Origin: Arthrinium phaeospermum
Lineage: Eukaryota > Ascomycota > Sordariomycetes > Amphisphaeriales > Apiosporaceae
Length of the DNA stretch: 64,000 bases
Reading direction: 5' to 3'
Assembly (NCBI GenBank): GCA_006503535.1
Contig: QYRS01000007.1
Coordinates: 2,604,001-2,668,000, forward strand
Shown here in pieces: positions 10,867 through 22,250 of this stretch. Under the pieces are notes generated by a model. That model was not told the DNA's origin. It made no database searches and saw nothing but the letters and a program-made list of their open reading frames with translations. A program made the position numbers and the translations under genes. The first letter of the stretch is position 1. Each line of letters opens with the position of its first letter.

Positions 10867-12571
10867 ATGGCGGCACAACCTGAATCCGACGGCTACTATG
10901 ACCTGGGCCGTTATAGCAGGTCAATCACCACCAAAAATCCCGACGCGGAGCTTTGGTTCAATCGGGGCCTGATCTGGTGCTACGGCTTCAACCACGAGGA
11001 GGCGGTGAAGTGCTTTGAGCGCGCCATCGCCGCCGACAACGGCTGCGCCCTGGCGTACTGGGGCGTCGCCTACGCGCTGGGCCCCAACTACAACAAGCCC
11101 TGGAGCTTCTTCGATGACGAGGAGCTGGAAACCACGGTAGAGAGAACGCACCGCATGGTCGAGCAGGCGAGCAAGTGCGCCGCCGCCGCCGACGGGAGCG
11201 CGACCCCTTGGAGAAGGCCCTGGTGGACGCCCTGCGCTACCGGTACCCCCGTGACCACGCGAGCGAGAAGGACGACCGATCCATCTGGAACGTCGAGTAC
11301 GCCGACGCGATGCAGCGTGTGCACGCCGAGTTCGGCTCCGACCTCGACGTCGCGGCGCTAAGCGCCGACGCCCTGATGAACTTGTCGCCCTGGAAGCTCT
11401 GGGACCTGAAGACGGGCGAGCCGGCGCCGGGGCCCGGACCAAGGAAGTCCAAGCCATCCTGGAGAGGGCCCTCAGCGACACGCCGGGCGGCATGCAGCAC
11501 CCGGGCGTCCTGCACCTCTACATCCACTTCATCGAGATGTCCCCCACGCCCGAGCGCGGCCTCCCCGCCGCCGACGCCCTGCGCGGCCTGGTTCCGGACG
11601 CGGGCCACCTGAACCACATGCCGACCCACATCGACGTGCTGCTGGGCGACTACGGGCGCGGCATCGCCTCGAACCGCCAAGCCTTCGAGGCCGACGAGAA
11701 GTTCCTCGCCCGCGCGGGCGCCCGCAACTTCTACACCCTGTACCGCATGCACGACTACCACTTCTGCATCTACGCGGCCCTGTTCGCGGGCCAGTCGCGC
11801 GTCGCCCTCGACACGGTCGCGCGCATGGAGGCCTCCCTGTCGCCCGACCTGCTCAAAGTCAACTCCCCGCCCATGGCCGACTGGCTCGAGGGCTTCTTCG
11901 CCATGCGCGTCCACGCCCTGGTCCGCTTCGGCCGCTGGGACGACCTCGTAGCCCTGCCCCTGCCGGAGGACCGCGAGCTCTACTGCGTCACGACGGCCAT
12001 GATGCACTACGCCAAAGCCGTGGCCCTGGCCTCGCAGTCGCGCCTCCCCGAGGCCGAGACCGAAAGGACCCTCTTCCACGAGGCCAAGGCGCGCGTGCCC
12101 GAGTCCCGCACCCTGTTCAACAACACGTGCGTCGACCTCTTGAGCATCGCCGAAGCCATGATGGAGGGCGAAGTCGCATTCCGCCGCGGCCAGTACGACG
12201 AAGCGTATACGCACCTGCGCACGGCCATCGCGCGCGACGACGGACTGCCCTACGACGAGCCCTGGGGCTGGATGCAGCCGACGCGGCACGCGTACGGGGC
12301 TTTGCTGATGGAGCGGGGGCGCTACGCCGAGGCGGCGGCCGTCTACGCCGAGGACCTGGGGCTGGACGGCGGCAAGCTGCCGCGCGCGCTGCGGCACCCG
12401 GGCAACGTCTGGGCGCTGCACGGGTACCACGAGTGCCTGGTCAAGCTGGGGCGGAAGGAGGAGGCGGAGGCGCTCGAGCCGGCGCTGAAGAGGGCGTTGG
12501 AGGGGGCTGACGTGCCGATCAGGTCGTCTTGCTTCTGTCGCCGGGTCGAGGTCGTTCAGAGCGCATTGTAA
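10867..12571 (+). CDS. TPR-repeat protein, apparently broken by two one-base deletions
   Basis: The protein reads through three frames. Frame one holds the first about 113 residues, with a helix pair around ELWFNRGLIWCYGFNHEEAV. The reading continues in the next frame from LEKALVDALRYRYP at 11208, then in the third from about 11435 to the stop. Each switch is a loss of one base, in CCCC at 11204-11207 and in GGGG at 11429-11432. Restoring one base at each gives a continuous protein of roughly 568 residues of the bacterial-like TPR family seen across fungi. Segments such as GVLHLYIHFIEMSPTPE and HMPTHIDVLLGDYGRGI are typical. These proteins probably act as interaction scaffolds and no reaction is known. 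Sequencing error is likelier than pseudogenisation. Confidence 0.75.
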
Positions 12572-12740
12572 GGACATCATGCACTAGACGGGAGGATAAG
12601 AACGACCTCAGATACGGATACACAGCACGATGGGGGTTCAGGAATCAGGTTGTCAATCTCGCTAGATAGATTAAGGATCGCTATAGAGTAAAACCAAGAC
12701 CACACCAAGGGTATCCAAACTAGCCTCTCCGCTCCCACGT

Positions 12741-14523
12741 TTACTTCGGGATAGACTCCTCCGTGTGCTGCTCACCCCCCGCATCCTTCCCCGGCCGCGC
12801 CAGCTCGTGCCGCTTGGGGTCGTACCGGGCGTGGCCCGTTTTATACCAGGGCCCGTCGAACAGGTCGCCCATGTACTCCATGGGCACGCCCTTGGTCTCG
12901 GGGGCCCAGAGCCAGAGGACGGCGAGGCCGAGGAAGCAGACGAGGGCCCAGAAGACGTAGGCGCCCCAGACGTCGAGGCTGACAAACATGTTGGGCGTCA
13001 CGCGCACCACGGCGAACTGGAAGAACCAGTGCAGCGCCATGTTGCAGGCGTAGCACACGCTGCGGATGCGCGTCGGGTAGATCTCGGTGCCGTAGAGGTA
13101 CTGCACGGTGCTGTTGTGTGGGTAGATTTAGTCAGCAGCGTGTCCGTCGCTTCTTTCTGGATGCGATCAGCTGTTGACTTACCATAGTCCAATCGACCAG
13201 CCGACGGCATAGACGAACACAGATGCGATGGCGGCGTCGGACGCGGACTTGTTAGACCCGTCCCGCCAGATGGCCATGTAGATGGCCATGTAGATATGCG
13301 TGATGCATTGCAGGAACAACCCTAGCGTAAAGCAGCGTCGGCGGCCAAAGACATCGACCAGACCCCAGGTGAAAGCCATGGTGAAGACGAGCTTGACTAC
13401 GCCGTAGGCGCCGCTGGTGATGAGCGACGTATTGCCGCCGGTAACGCCGGCGTACTCGAAAATTTGCGGGATGTAGTAGGTTATTCCGTTGCCGCCCGAC
13501 CATTGCGCGACAGTCTGCATGGTCACTAGATGGATGATGTGTTAATCAAGTCGCTCCTTCAATTGACTGCGATATCGCAATATGAGACGTGATACTTACT
13601 GCCTAACAGGAATCGGACGCGGTAGGTACGTATGGTCATAATCTCCTTGAAGATGGTCCAATTCGAAGCCCCTTTAAGTGCTTCGCCCTTGTGCCGCATC
13701 TGCAGCTTGAGCTCCTCGAACTCGGCCGCGACGGCCGTGCTATCGCTCCCATTCGAGTGCCGCAGCTGCGACAGCACCCGCATCGCCTCCTCGGTGCGGT
13801 CCTGCGACGCCAGCCAGCGCGGCGTGTCGGCGATGAAGAAGGAGCCCAGCAGCGCCAGCCCCGTCGGGACCAGGACGATGGAGATGACGAGGCGGTACTG
13901 CGTCCGCGTGGCGGCCATGTGCTCCTGGGCGCCGTAGCTGATGAAGAAGCCAATCGTCAGGAAGCTCAGCAGCACCACCATGTACAGGCTGACGACCATG
14001 CCGCGCGACCGGGCGGGCGCGATCTCGGACAGGTACAGGGGCGCGACGACGGTGAGCCCGCCGGCGCCCAGGCCGCCCCAGATGCGCGCGAACAGCATCA
14101 AGCCCAGAATGCCCGACGCGAAGGTCTGCATCAGGTTTCCCGTGATCCAGACGACCATGGCCAGCTGCCAGCTGCGCAGGCGGCCGATACGGTCGCATAG
14201 CACAATGGCGATCAGCGACCCGATCGCGGCGCCCAGGACGCCGAATGACGAAATGTTTGCTTTCCGGTCGGCCAGACCCGACGGGTTGGTCTTCCAGTGC
14301 GCCGGGACCAAATCAAAGTCGTCCTTGAACGACGAGAGGCCCGTCGCGGAGCTGAAGCCGCCTTCATCATAACCTATGGTTGGTCAGTCTTTGCCGGCTT
14401 GGAACCACTGGTTACGAGGGAATGGAGGAAGAGTCGATTGGATGGTAGCCTACCTTTGGGGATCGAACCACATGCTATGACCAGGATGGTCATTACGTAG
14501 TAGGCGCTCATCTTGTTTGCCAT
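12741..14523 (-). CDS. MFS transporter, SP (sugar/quinate-type) family
   Basis: Four exons (14523-14454, 14373-13600, 13525-13183, 13110-12741) close in phase to 518 residues. Family signatures are present in order: DRIGRLRSWQ in the loop after TM2, PLYLSEIAPARSRG, a degenerate PESPR (TPRWLASQDR), WSGGNGITYYIP in TM7, DVFGRRR, YGTEIYPTRIRS and PETKG near the end. This is a 12-helix plasma-membrane proton symporter of the sugar/quinate class. The substrate is not readable from sequence. It is convergent with the TPR gene (169 bp apart). It is divergent from the amidohydrolase across a 1.25 kb promoter with several CGG-N7-CCG sites, so the two are probably co-regulated. Confidence 0.92.
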
Positions 14524-15771
14524 GATTGCTTCTTGGGTCCTGCGGAAGAAGGGAAAGGACCAAGACGCACGTTATGTATGATGTGCGACCGTCTATGCCA
14601 AATGCTGGGTCTCAGTCGTCAAGTTACGTGAGATACAGCCGGCCTGTTTTTAGTATTGCTTCTTCCGATTCGTAGACATGGAAGCTGTTGTAGCACCCCC
14701 GTCACGTCTCAAGCTCGCTCTTTCTTAGGTGTCAAGACTGTCGGGGCTTGGAGAAATCAACAACAAGCTACGATCCCGCGTAGGCTACGGGGTAATTGGG
14801 GAAATGAAAGCACTAGCAAGGGTAGGATGGGTTTCCGCGTCGCGAGTGGATATGGGGAAGACACCCCCAGTGCCCGCGAATGACGGGGCCTGGGAATACA
14901 TTAATTAGCACTGCATGCACAGGTGGCTCGAAATGGGTCGAAAGGTGCCCATCGTTGCCGGCATAAAAGCGACAGTCCGCCGTGGAAAGTGTCACCTGTC
15001 AATGCGGCCATTCAGTTGGGAAAACCGGGCAGAATGCGACGGTCGCAGAGATAGCGAGGTCGTGCATGCTTCCAGCAGGGCGCTAACCCCTCCTTCAACG
15101 GCTAACATTTGATCAGTGGACCGCCCGTAGGCGGGTAGGCGAGGGGAAAAGCCCACTCGGAAGTTTCCCGAGCCATTTTCTCGCCCTTCTCTGTCTGCGC
15201 TCTCGGCCAACTTCCGAGCATCGGAATATCTACTCCCGCCCAACTTTTACAACCGCACGTCGGCCGACTTCATCATCAAGCAAAGATCTCGCATGCACGG
15301 AAGGGGGGACATGTCCCTATCTCACGAACCATACCCGCCGGGGCCCGGTGTATGCGGGACTCATCGACGAGGCGGCGGCCCAACCCAGATGCCAGATCTA
15401 CCATAATCGCCAAAACAAACCTGACTTGAAACTATTTCAGTGTCCACCCGCGCTCGGCTCCACGATTTATCTCCACCGACGGTCTCGGAAACCGACCGTT
15501 GATGAGGGTCTTATATTCGGCCCTTATAAGGAGAGAAAAAGGTCTTCGTACGGCATAATGCGCGCTTCGACGGCAGAAGAATATAATCACATCATTTCCG
15601 CCTGTATTCGCTTCAGACTGTCTGCGCCGAGTCTCTGGTCTGCGCATAAACGACACTCGACGTCAAACCATATCAAGTTACCCTTGATCTCTTCTTCAAC
15701 TTGTTCACATATCCAAGGCTATTCAGCTGCCACTTGACTACCGGAATGACACCGTCACTGCGCGCCCAGCC
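14524..15771. promoter_or_regulatory. divergent promoter with CGG-N7-CCG sites
   Basis: Region between the transporter (minus) and the amidohydrolase (plus). CGG-N7-CCG elements occur at 15158-15170, 15204-15216 and 15486-15498, the type bound by dimeric Zn2Cys6 proteins. The first two share the core CGGNNAACTTCCG in opposite orientations. A short palindrome, CCGCC-CGTA-GGCGG, is at 15121-15134. A binuclear-cluster regulator gene lies 2 kb downstream. Confidence 0.55.
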
Positions 15772-16864
15772 ATGTCCGCAATGACCTCGCCTCGGGCCGC
15801 CCGCCACTTGCGGTTCATCCAGCACGCCCTGCTCTACACGACCAAATGCATCCGCGTCTTCCTCTTCCGGCTCAGGAGCCTGCGCCCCTTTTCATCTCTC
15901 GGCCTTCTTGGGCCTTCATCGCCGTCGCTGAAGAAAGTCCACGATGACTTCCGCGCCCTCATCCCGCGTGGCTCTTGGGACTCTCACATGCACGTGCTCG
16001 ACCCCGTTTCCCCCTGGACTCGTCGGCCGTCTACAAGCCGTCGCACTTCCACACGAGCCAGGACGCCGTGGCCTTCGAGCGCGACGTCGCGGGCCTGGAC
16101 GGTGTCGTCATCGTGCAGCCCAGCATCTACGGCCACGACAACTCCTGCACACTCTCGGCCCTGAAGGCGCTGGGCGGGCCCGAGCGGGCGCGCGCCGTCG
16201 TCTCCTTCGACCCCGAGACGGTAGAGCGGAGTACGCTGCAAGAGTGGCACGCCCTGGGCGTCCGCGGTGTCCGTCTCAACCTGCAGTCCGGGGGCGCGGC
16301 CCCGCCGGCCATCGAGGAGCTCGAGGCCACGATCCGGAGGTATGCCGACGCCGTGCGGCCGCTGGGCTGGGTCCTGCAGATCTACGCCTCGCTGCCGACC
16401 ATTGCGAAGCTGGAGCCGCTACTTCTCGCTGGGGCAAAAGAGCTCGGCGTCCGGGTCTGCATCGATCATATGGGACACCCGAACCTGAAAGCGTCGCACT
16501 CTCCCTACTCGGAAACGGGCGATCCCTACACGATCCCGGGTTCGCGTCGCTGGTACGACTCCTGGAGTCCGGCAACACGTGGACCAAGCTTTCGGCAGCC
16601 TACCGGTTCAGCGCCTCCGAAGACGGTTTCAGCGATGCGGCACCGGTAGCAAAAGAATTATTGCGGGTTGCCGGACGAAACCGCGTCGTGTTTGCGACCG
16701 ACTGGCCGCACACCCGGTTCGAGGGCCTCGACATCCGGCCCTGGATCCGCACCGTGCTGCTGGACCTGTGTCAGGGGGACGAGGCGCTCATCGAGAGGGT
16801 CTTCCGGGATAACGCGGAGGAGCTCTGGAGTCCCGCTGAATCGCAACTGGCCCCGGAAAGTTAA
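15772..16864 (+). CDS. Amidohydrolase_2 family (LigI-like) hydrolase, two apparent one-base deletions
   Basis: The reading starts at 15772 and reaches GSWDSHMHVLDP, whose HMH is the metal-binding HxH of the TIM-barrel amidohydrolases. It then shifts by one base at CCCC (16002-16005) into FPLDSSAVYKPSHF and the block VVIVQPSIYGHDNSCTL. A second one-base loss at GGG (16538-16540) leads to the C-terminal FATDWPHTRFEG. Together these give about 365 residues resembling 2-pyrone-4,6-dicarboxylate hydrolase (LigI) relatives, including CIDHMGHP. In bacteria LigI opens a lactone in protocatechuate 4,5-cleavage; the fungal substrate is unknown. About 60 basic residues precede the domain and could be a targeting leader. 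Both breaks are probably sequence errors. Confidence 0.78.
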
Positions 16865-17636
16865 CGGCGACAGAAGAACAGAGTCCATCCGACACGGGAA
16901 AACCAATGCTGGGACAGTGAGCAACGACGCTACCCTGCTCCTTTAAGATGGGAAGACAGGGGGTCGAGTACGAGTAATGACTGTAATGATCAATGTATAG
17001 ATAGTTTCTAGTCCCTTGGAGTACGCGTATTATTGAGATTCGAGCCATGTATACAATATGATATGTCTGGTTTCCTTAGCAGATGTCATCGCTCGGATAT
17101 GCAGTGAAGTGTAGCATTGATTACTGTCCCAAAATAAGGCAATTGCACGCAAGGCAGGTAGGTACAAGGCGGGTGACATTCAAATTCTAGCCTCATTTGT
17201 TGACGTTCTGTTATGCCGCATGACATTGCCGATGCCCCTATGACAATCCCGACTGATCCCCCCGCCCGGCGGCTTCACTCGGCCCCTGGAGATAGATGGC
17301 GTGCTAAGTCTGTGCATGTGGACCGCCCCCGTCTGTTCGGCCAACTTCCGAAGTTCGCGCATCGTCTCCTCCTAGCTCTGCCGGGAGGGTTGGCGTGAAA
17401 AAGAGCCGATCGATCCATACTTAGGCAGCCCGGCTCCCGGCCATAAGAGACCCCGCCCCATGTTCCCTTTCCCCTCAAGTTCTATCTGCGCGATCAGATC
17501 AAGCAAGATCGCCCTACTTCATATAATTGCAAACCCCAGCTTCCAGACCTGGATGAGGACGGAGAGTCACCCACGTGCTTGCTGGTGTTGCCTGTCGTAT
17601 ACGCCTCAGAGCGTGCGGGCACAAGGTCAATCCCAT
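16865..17636. other. tail-to-tail intergenic region with one CGG-N7-CCG site
   Basis: No gene recognised. It carries TCGGCCAACTTCCGA at 17337-17351, identical over 15 bp to a site in the amidohydrolase promoter. A GTGGACCGCCC motif just upstream of it is also shared with that promoter. Confidence 0.45.
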
Positions 17637-20252
17637 TCATTGCCGCCCAGCAAACGGCCACGCCGCCTGCTGCGATGACGCATTCGAGTGGTCCAGAGGC
17701 TGTAAACTGACGCTCATGGGCTCCAGCGTCGAGAGCGCCTCGAACATGTCGTCAGGCATGAGGGAGAAGTCGAGGTCGGCCGCCGTGCCGAACTGCCCGC
17801 CATGGAAGTCCCGGGATGGCGGAGCCGGTTGATGATGCCCGGGGTCATACCCAGCATTCGCAGTCGGCGATGAGAATGCGCCGCCGCCCTCGCCCGTGTC
17901 AGGAGTTAAAACCGTTGTCGGTTGTGGAACTGCTACCGCTTGCTGTTCCAGACCCATTTTGGCGATTACCTCCTTTATCGGACGGAGAGCGCTGCCGATG
18001 ACTGAAGATTCAGGGTGATGTTAGCAATATGCATCCAAACATACCCTCGCCACAAAGCCGATACGGTAGAAGAAAAAGGGCACTCCCAAGAGGGACTCAC
18101 CAGGATTGATCGTCTGCACCCTCTCGAGATACTGCACGCAGAACAATAGCCGACGCAACGCCTGCGTATCCCCCGGCAAAGCCTGAACCTGCAGCAGAAA
18201 TATTGACGTTGCAATGTATAAACTGTAAGATAAAGACGTGATGCAGTGGTCCTCGCCAAAGGTCCTGCAAAACAGGTCAAAGATGGCCGCGATGGAGACG
18301 GCCGAGGCGACGCAGATCCTCAGGTGGTCCTGGTTCTGCGAACGCTCTCCTGCGGACTGGCGGCTTCGCTTGACCAGGGTGGGCCGGAAAAGCAAGATTT
18401 TGAACGTATGATATAAGGAACTGTGATCCTGGGTAAGCACAAGTTGTCTGGGGTTATGAGGAAGGGGTACTGACTTTAGTGTAACTATATGGGACGGCGG
18501 TGCATAAAGGGGTATGTTGTCTGTGTCGATGCGGAGAAAGTGCGGCAAAGCATCCCACCAAGACTGCAGCGCGGCCCCTTCTGTGCGAACACAATCCTCG
18601 ATGATGCTCGGGGAGAGCTGCTGCAGTGGATCATAAATGTTGATCAATATCTGGTTAAAGATGACGGACAGCTCGCACATCTTGATAAAGCAGGATGTCG
18701 AGTGCGCCGGCGTTGGCGGGTACTGTTTTCCAGGGGCGAAGATAACTCCGTGGGGCACCCACAGCTCCTCCTCAGCAGAGTCGTCATCTAGAAACAGATG
18801 ATCAGCATTTCCTTCCAGCGCTTCAACAGCTTCGAGGAGGATGACTTACACATGAACCCCGGCGGTGACACGCTCACTTGTGTGAGCGTAGGTCTCCGTC
18901 CCAAGTAAAGACTGATGATCTTGTCCCAGAAGTAACAGCTCCAGAAGAGACGATGTCGGATTTCGACCTCTTCCTCAGACAGACGTACGTCAGTCGCATA
19001 ACGTTGTCCATCGATAAAGATGCCCAGGTGGTCGACCAAGCGAAACGCGATCCCGCTATAGACCCACGCCTGAGTCGCATTCCCCGAGCTGCATTCCTGG
19101 GCACTGAGCAGCAACAGCGTCTGGATCATGGGGATGGTGCAGACACCCCTATTCAGCTCCTCGAACAGAAAAGACCGGGCTTGCCGACGGAAAAGAGCGC
19201 CCTGCTCGTAGGCTTCAAGTTGCTCTTGGATCACCGGATCTCGCTTGGCCCAACGAGTGGAGTGCGACATAATGGCACTAAGCAGCGTATGCGAGTAATA
19301 TGGCCCGTTCGACTGTATATCACCTGCTCATAGTTAGCAAGACGCTGGAGGTTTGCCAGGTAGTGTGGGGGACTGTACGCATGAAGGCCGGTCTATAGAC
19401 GAAGTTGAATAACGGCTGGATCCAGCACCAGTGCAGATCCAAGAGATAATGGAACGGTTCCTGTCACTATGGTCAGCTTGAAGGTACCCCGGGAACCAAA
19501 TTGGCGTACCGGGATGTTGGTAAAACACTCCAGCGCTCGTGAGTGCCAGGCATTGTTGACGAGCCTTTGCCGCCTGTCCATGTCCTGAGCCGACCTCGAC
19601 GAGCCAGCCCCGTCCTGCTCTTCGTCCTCGGGCCCCTTGGCTGGATTCCCCGTAATGGCCTGGAAGAAACTGGTAGCTCCATGATAAGTGATGACACCCT
19701 TCTCGTCCACCTTGAGGCCATCGTAGCTCCCGCTGAGGCGCTGCTTCAGCTGATCCGTGGGTTGCCTGCTGCCGCTGCTTTCCGAGACCGACGCGTCTTC
19801 AGGGGTCTCGGGGGTCTGTGCTTCGGCCTCATTTCCATGGCCGCCCTTTAGCCTCTGCACCTCGTTTTCAAGTTCCTTGATGCGCTGCTCAAGACGTTCG
19901 GTATATGATAACGTGGGTGCACTGGGTTCACCTATCAGTTGGCAAACTCCCGAAATGAATCAAGGGACCTTATCGGGTGGAAACTCACAGCTTGTATACA
20001 CACTGCTCGCCGCGCTTGATGCACCGCTGACAGGATGGCCGTTCGGCGCCACATTTCACCTGCAGGCCTCAATTAGTTAGTCGGCGGTGTCGGCTGCGGG
20101 TGGCGGTTTCGTCTGAAGTGGATCATTGGTTTGGCAGAGTGGCTCACTTTGCGACTGCGGCAGTTATGGCATGAAAATGCACTCTTCTTTTGCTGTTTCG
20201 CTGCTGAGGGAGCCATCTGTCGCGCGGTGTCGACGGCTCCACTGCTGGACAT
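17637..20252 (-). CDS. Zn2Cys6 transcription factor with fungal-specific TF domain
   Basis: Exon 1 (20252-20148) ends in CHNCRSRK, and exon 2 resumes with VKCGAERPSCQRCIKRGEQC, completing a canonical binuclear zinc cluster. A coiled coil follows (YTERLEQRIKELENEVQRLK), the usual dimerisation element. Downstream is a fungal_trans (PF04082-type) middle region with LLDLHWCWIQPLFNFVYRPA, AWVYSGIAFRLVDHLGIF and RHRLFWSCYFWDKIISLYLGRR. The tail is rich in Gln, Pro and Asp and could activate transcription. There are several introns. The one near 19945-19988 has an uncertain acceptor, since the strongest AG does not keep phase. Total length is about 700 residues. Nearness to the transporter and amidohydrolase suggests a pathway-specific regulator. 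Confidence 0.88.
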
Positions 20253-20615
20253 TGCATTGGGAATCTGGAAGTTGCGGATCTGGGGATGCTTGGAAACTTG
20301 GGGATGATGAGGACTAGGCGGATCCGTTTTGCGGACACGGGGTCACGCTCCGCCTCCGGTATCACCCGCAGCCCGCCAGCTGCGACCAGTTGACATAACG
20401 TAACAGAGCAATCACCCATTAACTCAAATCAATTGACTGGTTCTGGCCTGGCAATCAATCATCATGATCGGCGCCAACCTACTACATTCCACCATCTGCG
20501 AGAGCCAGCTTTTCCATCATCACATCATTCAGCATATTGGCCGTATCCTTCCAATCCCATGTTCATCCTTCGGAAGCCCACTCAATCACCGAGGCATTGG
20601 GGTTGCGTCTTCGTC
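20253..20615. other. promoter region of the Zn2Cys6 gene
   Basis: 363 bp between the 3' end of the MYND gene and the regulator start, both on the minus strand. No distinct motif is recognised. Confidence 0.4.
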
Positions 20616-21515
20616 TTAGACATTCAAGAGTCGTCGCTGTTCGGGCGGGACGCAAGCCGACTTGTGGACCTTCCAGTGAGCTGTCTGGCATGCCTGCAAA
20701 CTATTAGCGGCGACCATTATGCAGGTCGGATCGTCACGTACTGTGTCACAGTACCAAGCGCCTATTAATCACAGCGTTATAATTTCTCTTCCAAGACACT
20801 GCAATGATAATGAGTTTGGGATTCCACTTACCCTTGCATCTGCCGCATGACAGAGGGGCTTTGCCCAGGTCGGTCTGGACCTTGCCGCAAGTGAAGCAGC
20901 TGAACCGCGTCAGCCATGTGTATCAATGCAGAACTAAAACGTTAGGTTGGCCATACCTTGGTTCGCTGAAGTCGCGAGGAGTGCCGGGAGTGTAATGGTC
21001 CAGGGCAGCGAGGAACTGGGCCTTGCCGGGACTGCGGAAGCCTTCGTCGCAGATGGGAAGAGCGTATCTAGGACTGCAGTGGATCTCGGGTACGAGATCT
21101 CGCAGATGCTGGAGATCGCCATCTCGGATCTTGGCCCCGGTGCGCATGACTAGAGCGCCGACGAGGATGACGCGGTACTTGCCTTGATACTCGTGTTCTT
21201 TGGCCCGGTACATGTCGAAAAGCTGGTCTCCGAAGCCGGCATTGAGCTTCTGGCGGAACTCGACAACCAGCTCGGTCAGCTTGGCCTCGTACTCTTCGGT
21301 CTTGTAGTACAGTCTAGCATCCATTGGTGCCATCATATCGGTCTGATGGATTAGTCGAGACAGATGGATGCGATCCTTCTCGAAGGCATCATTGATCTCG
21401 CAGGCGAGATCGAGATCCTGGTCGCCCTCGAACAGGCCTTGATAGCCCTATGTTAGATACAAGCAGTAACAGCAGGAAAACGCTTGGACGACTTACGGTG
21501 ACCCCAGCGACCCAT
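20616..21515 (-). CDS. MYND-type zinc-finger protein
   Basis: Recovered from five small exons: 21515-21497, about 21447-20957, 20899-20832, 20761-20742 and 20693-20616. The large exon encodes a helical region starting near GYQGLFEGDQDLDLACEIND. The last three encode a complete MYND finger, CFTCGKVQTDLGKAPLSC, then GRCKGAWYCDTACQ, then HWKVHKSAC, ending PPEQRRLLNV. The fourth exon is only 20 nt. MYND fingers usually mediate protein-protein contacts, often in chromatin or signalling proteins. The proposed first exon (MGRWGH) fits a common fungal start, but its junction is one base out of phase. That means the start is different or an indel is present near 21446. The finger itself is firm. Confidence 0.78.
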
Positions 21516-22250
21516 GATGACTGTTGTCTGGGTGAAAGTAATGAAATCTATGCGGAGTCCGATAAGTGTCTGGGAGAGCTGTCGATGAGAGTGGTGGTTG
21601 CAGGAGTTTTTCTGTTGTTGTGTTGGGGGAAAGTGGAAGAAGAGTTGACTTTTATGTTGTGTGTTGATTGATGGAGAGACTTTGGTAAATCCATTGTGTC
21701 ACCCGAAGAAACCTTTTGCCATTGCCTGACATGAACCTACCAAACAGGGGTTGTGGGAAGGCGCGTTTGCTTAGAGGCCCGCTTGCCTAAGGCCGCAACT
21801 GCCACCTTCCAACATGAAACTTTTGGAAGCAAAACCTCAGAGCACGTACCTGCCAGAAGACAGTTTCATCTGCCATGAAATTCCAGATAGGCACCTCCTT
21901 AGCCTCCAAGTGTGAAGAACCTTATGCGTTTAGGCTTGCACAAAATTAGCTGCCTGGCTTGATGACACTTGCATATACAAATTGGGTGTCTTCTCATTTC
22001 TGTGTCAACTCAGGTGTGCCTATTGTATTGATGTACACTGGTAGATGTAATTTGGAAAGGAAAGACCTGCGCTTTTGCCTAGGTAGCTACCCACCTATCG
22101 ACTGGACTTCCAAGCAATATATACACAAAGAAATAGATTATGTAGAGATTTGATCCCATGGGCCTTACCGAACCACCCTCCCGACCGCCTGTGATATCGA
22201 GGCAGAAACCTCCCCCCACAAATCTTCCTTCCCCCGAGGGGTCCTCACCT
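21516..22250. other. intergenic, nothing recognised
   Basis: 735 bp between the 3' end of the AA13 gene and the 5' end of the MYND gene (both minus strand); presumed MYND promoter. A T-rich stretch occurs near 21600-21680. Confidence 0.4.

Noticed and set aside
11237..12580. Long minus-strand open frame (447 codons) opposite the TPR gene
   Set aside because: Composition is that of an antisense shadow of GC-rich coding DNA; the plus strand carries the recognisable TPR protein.
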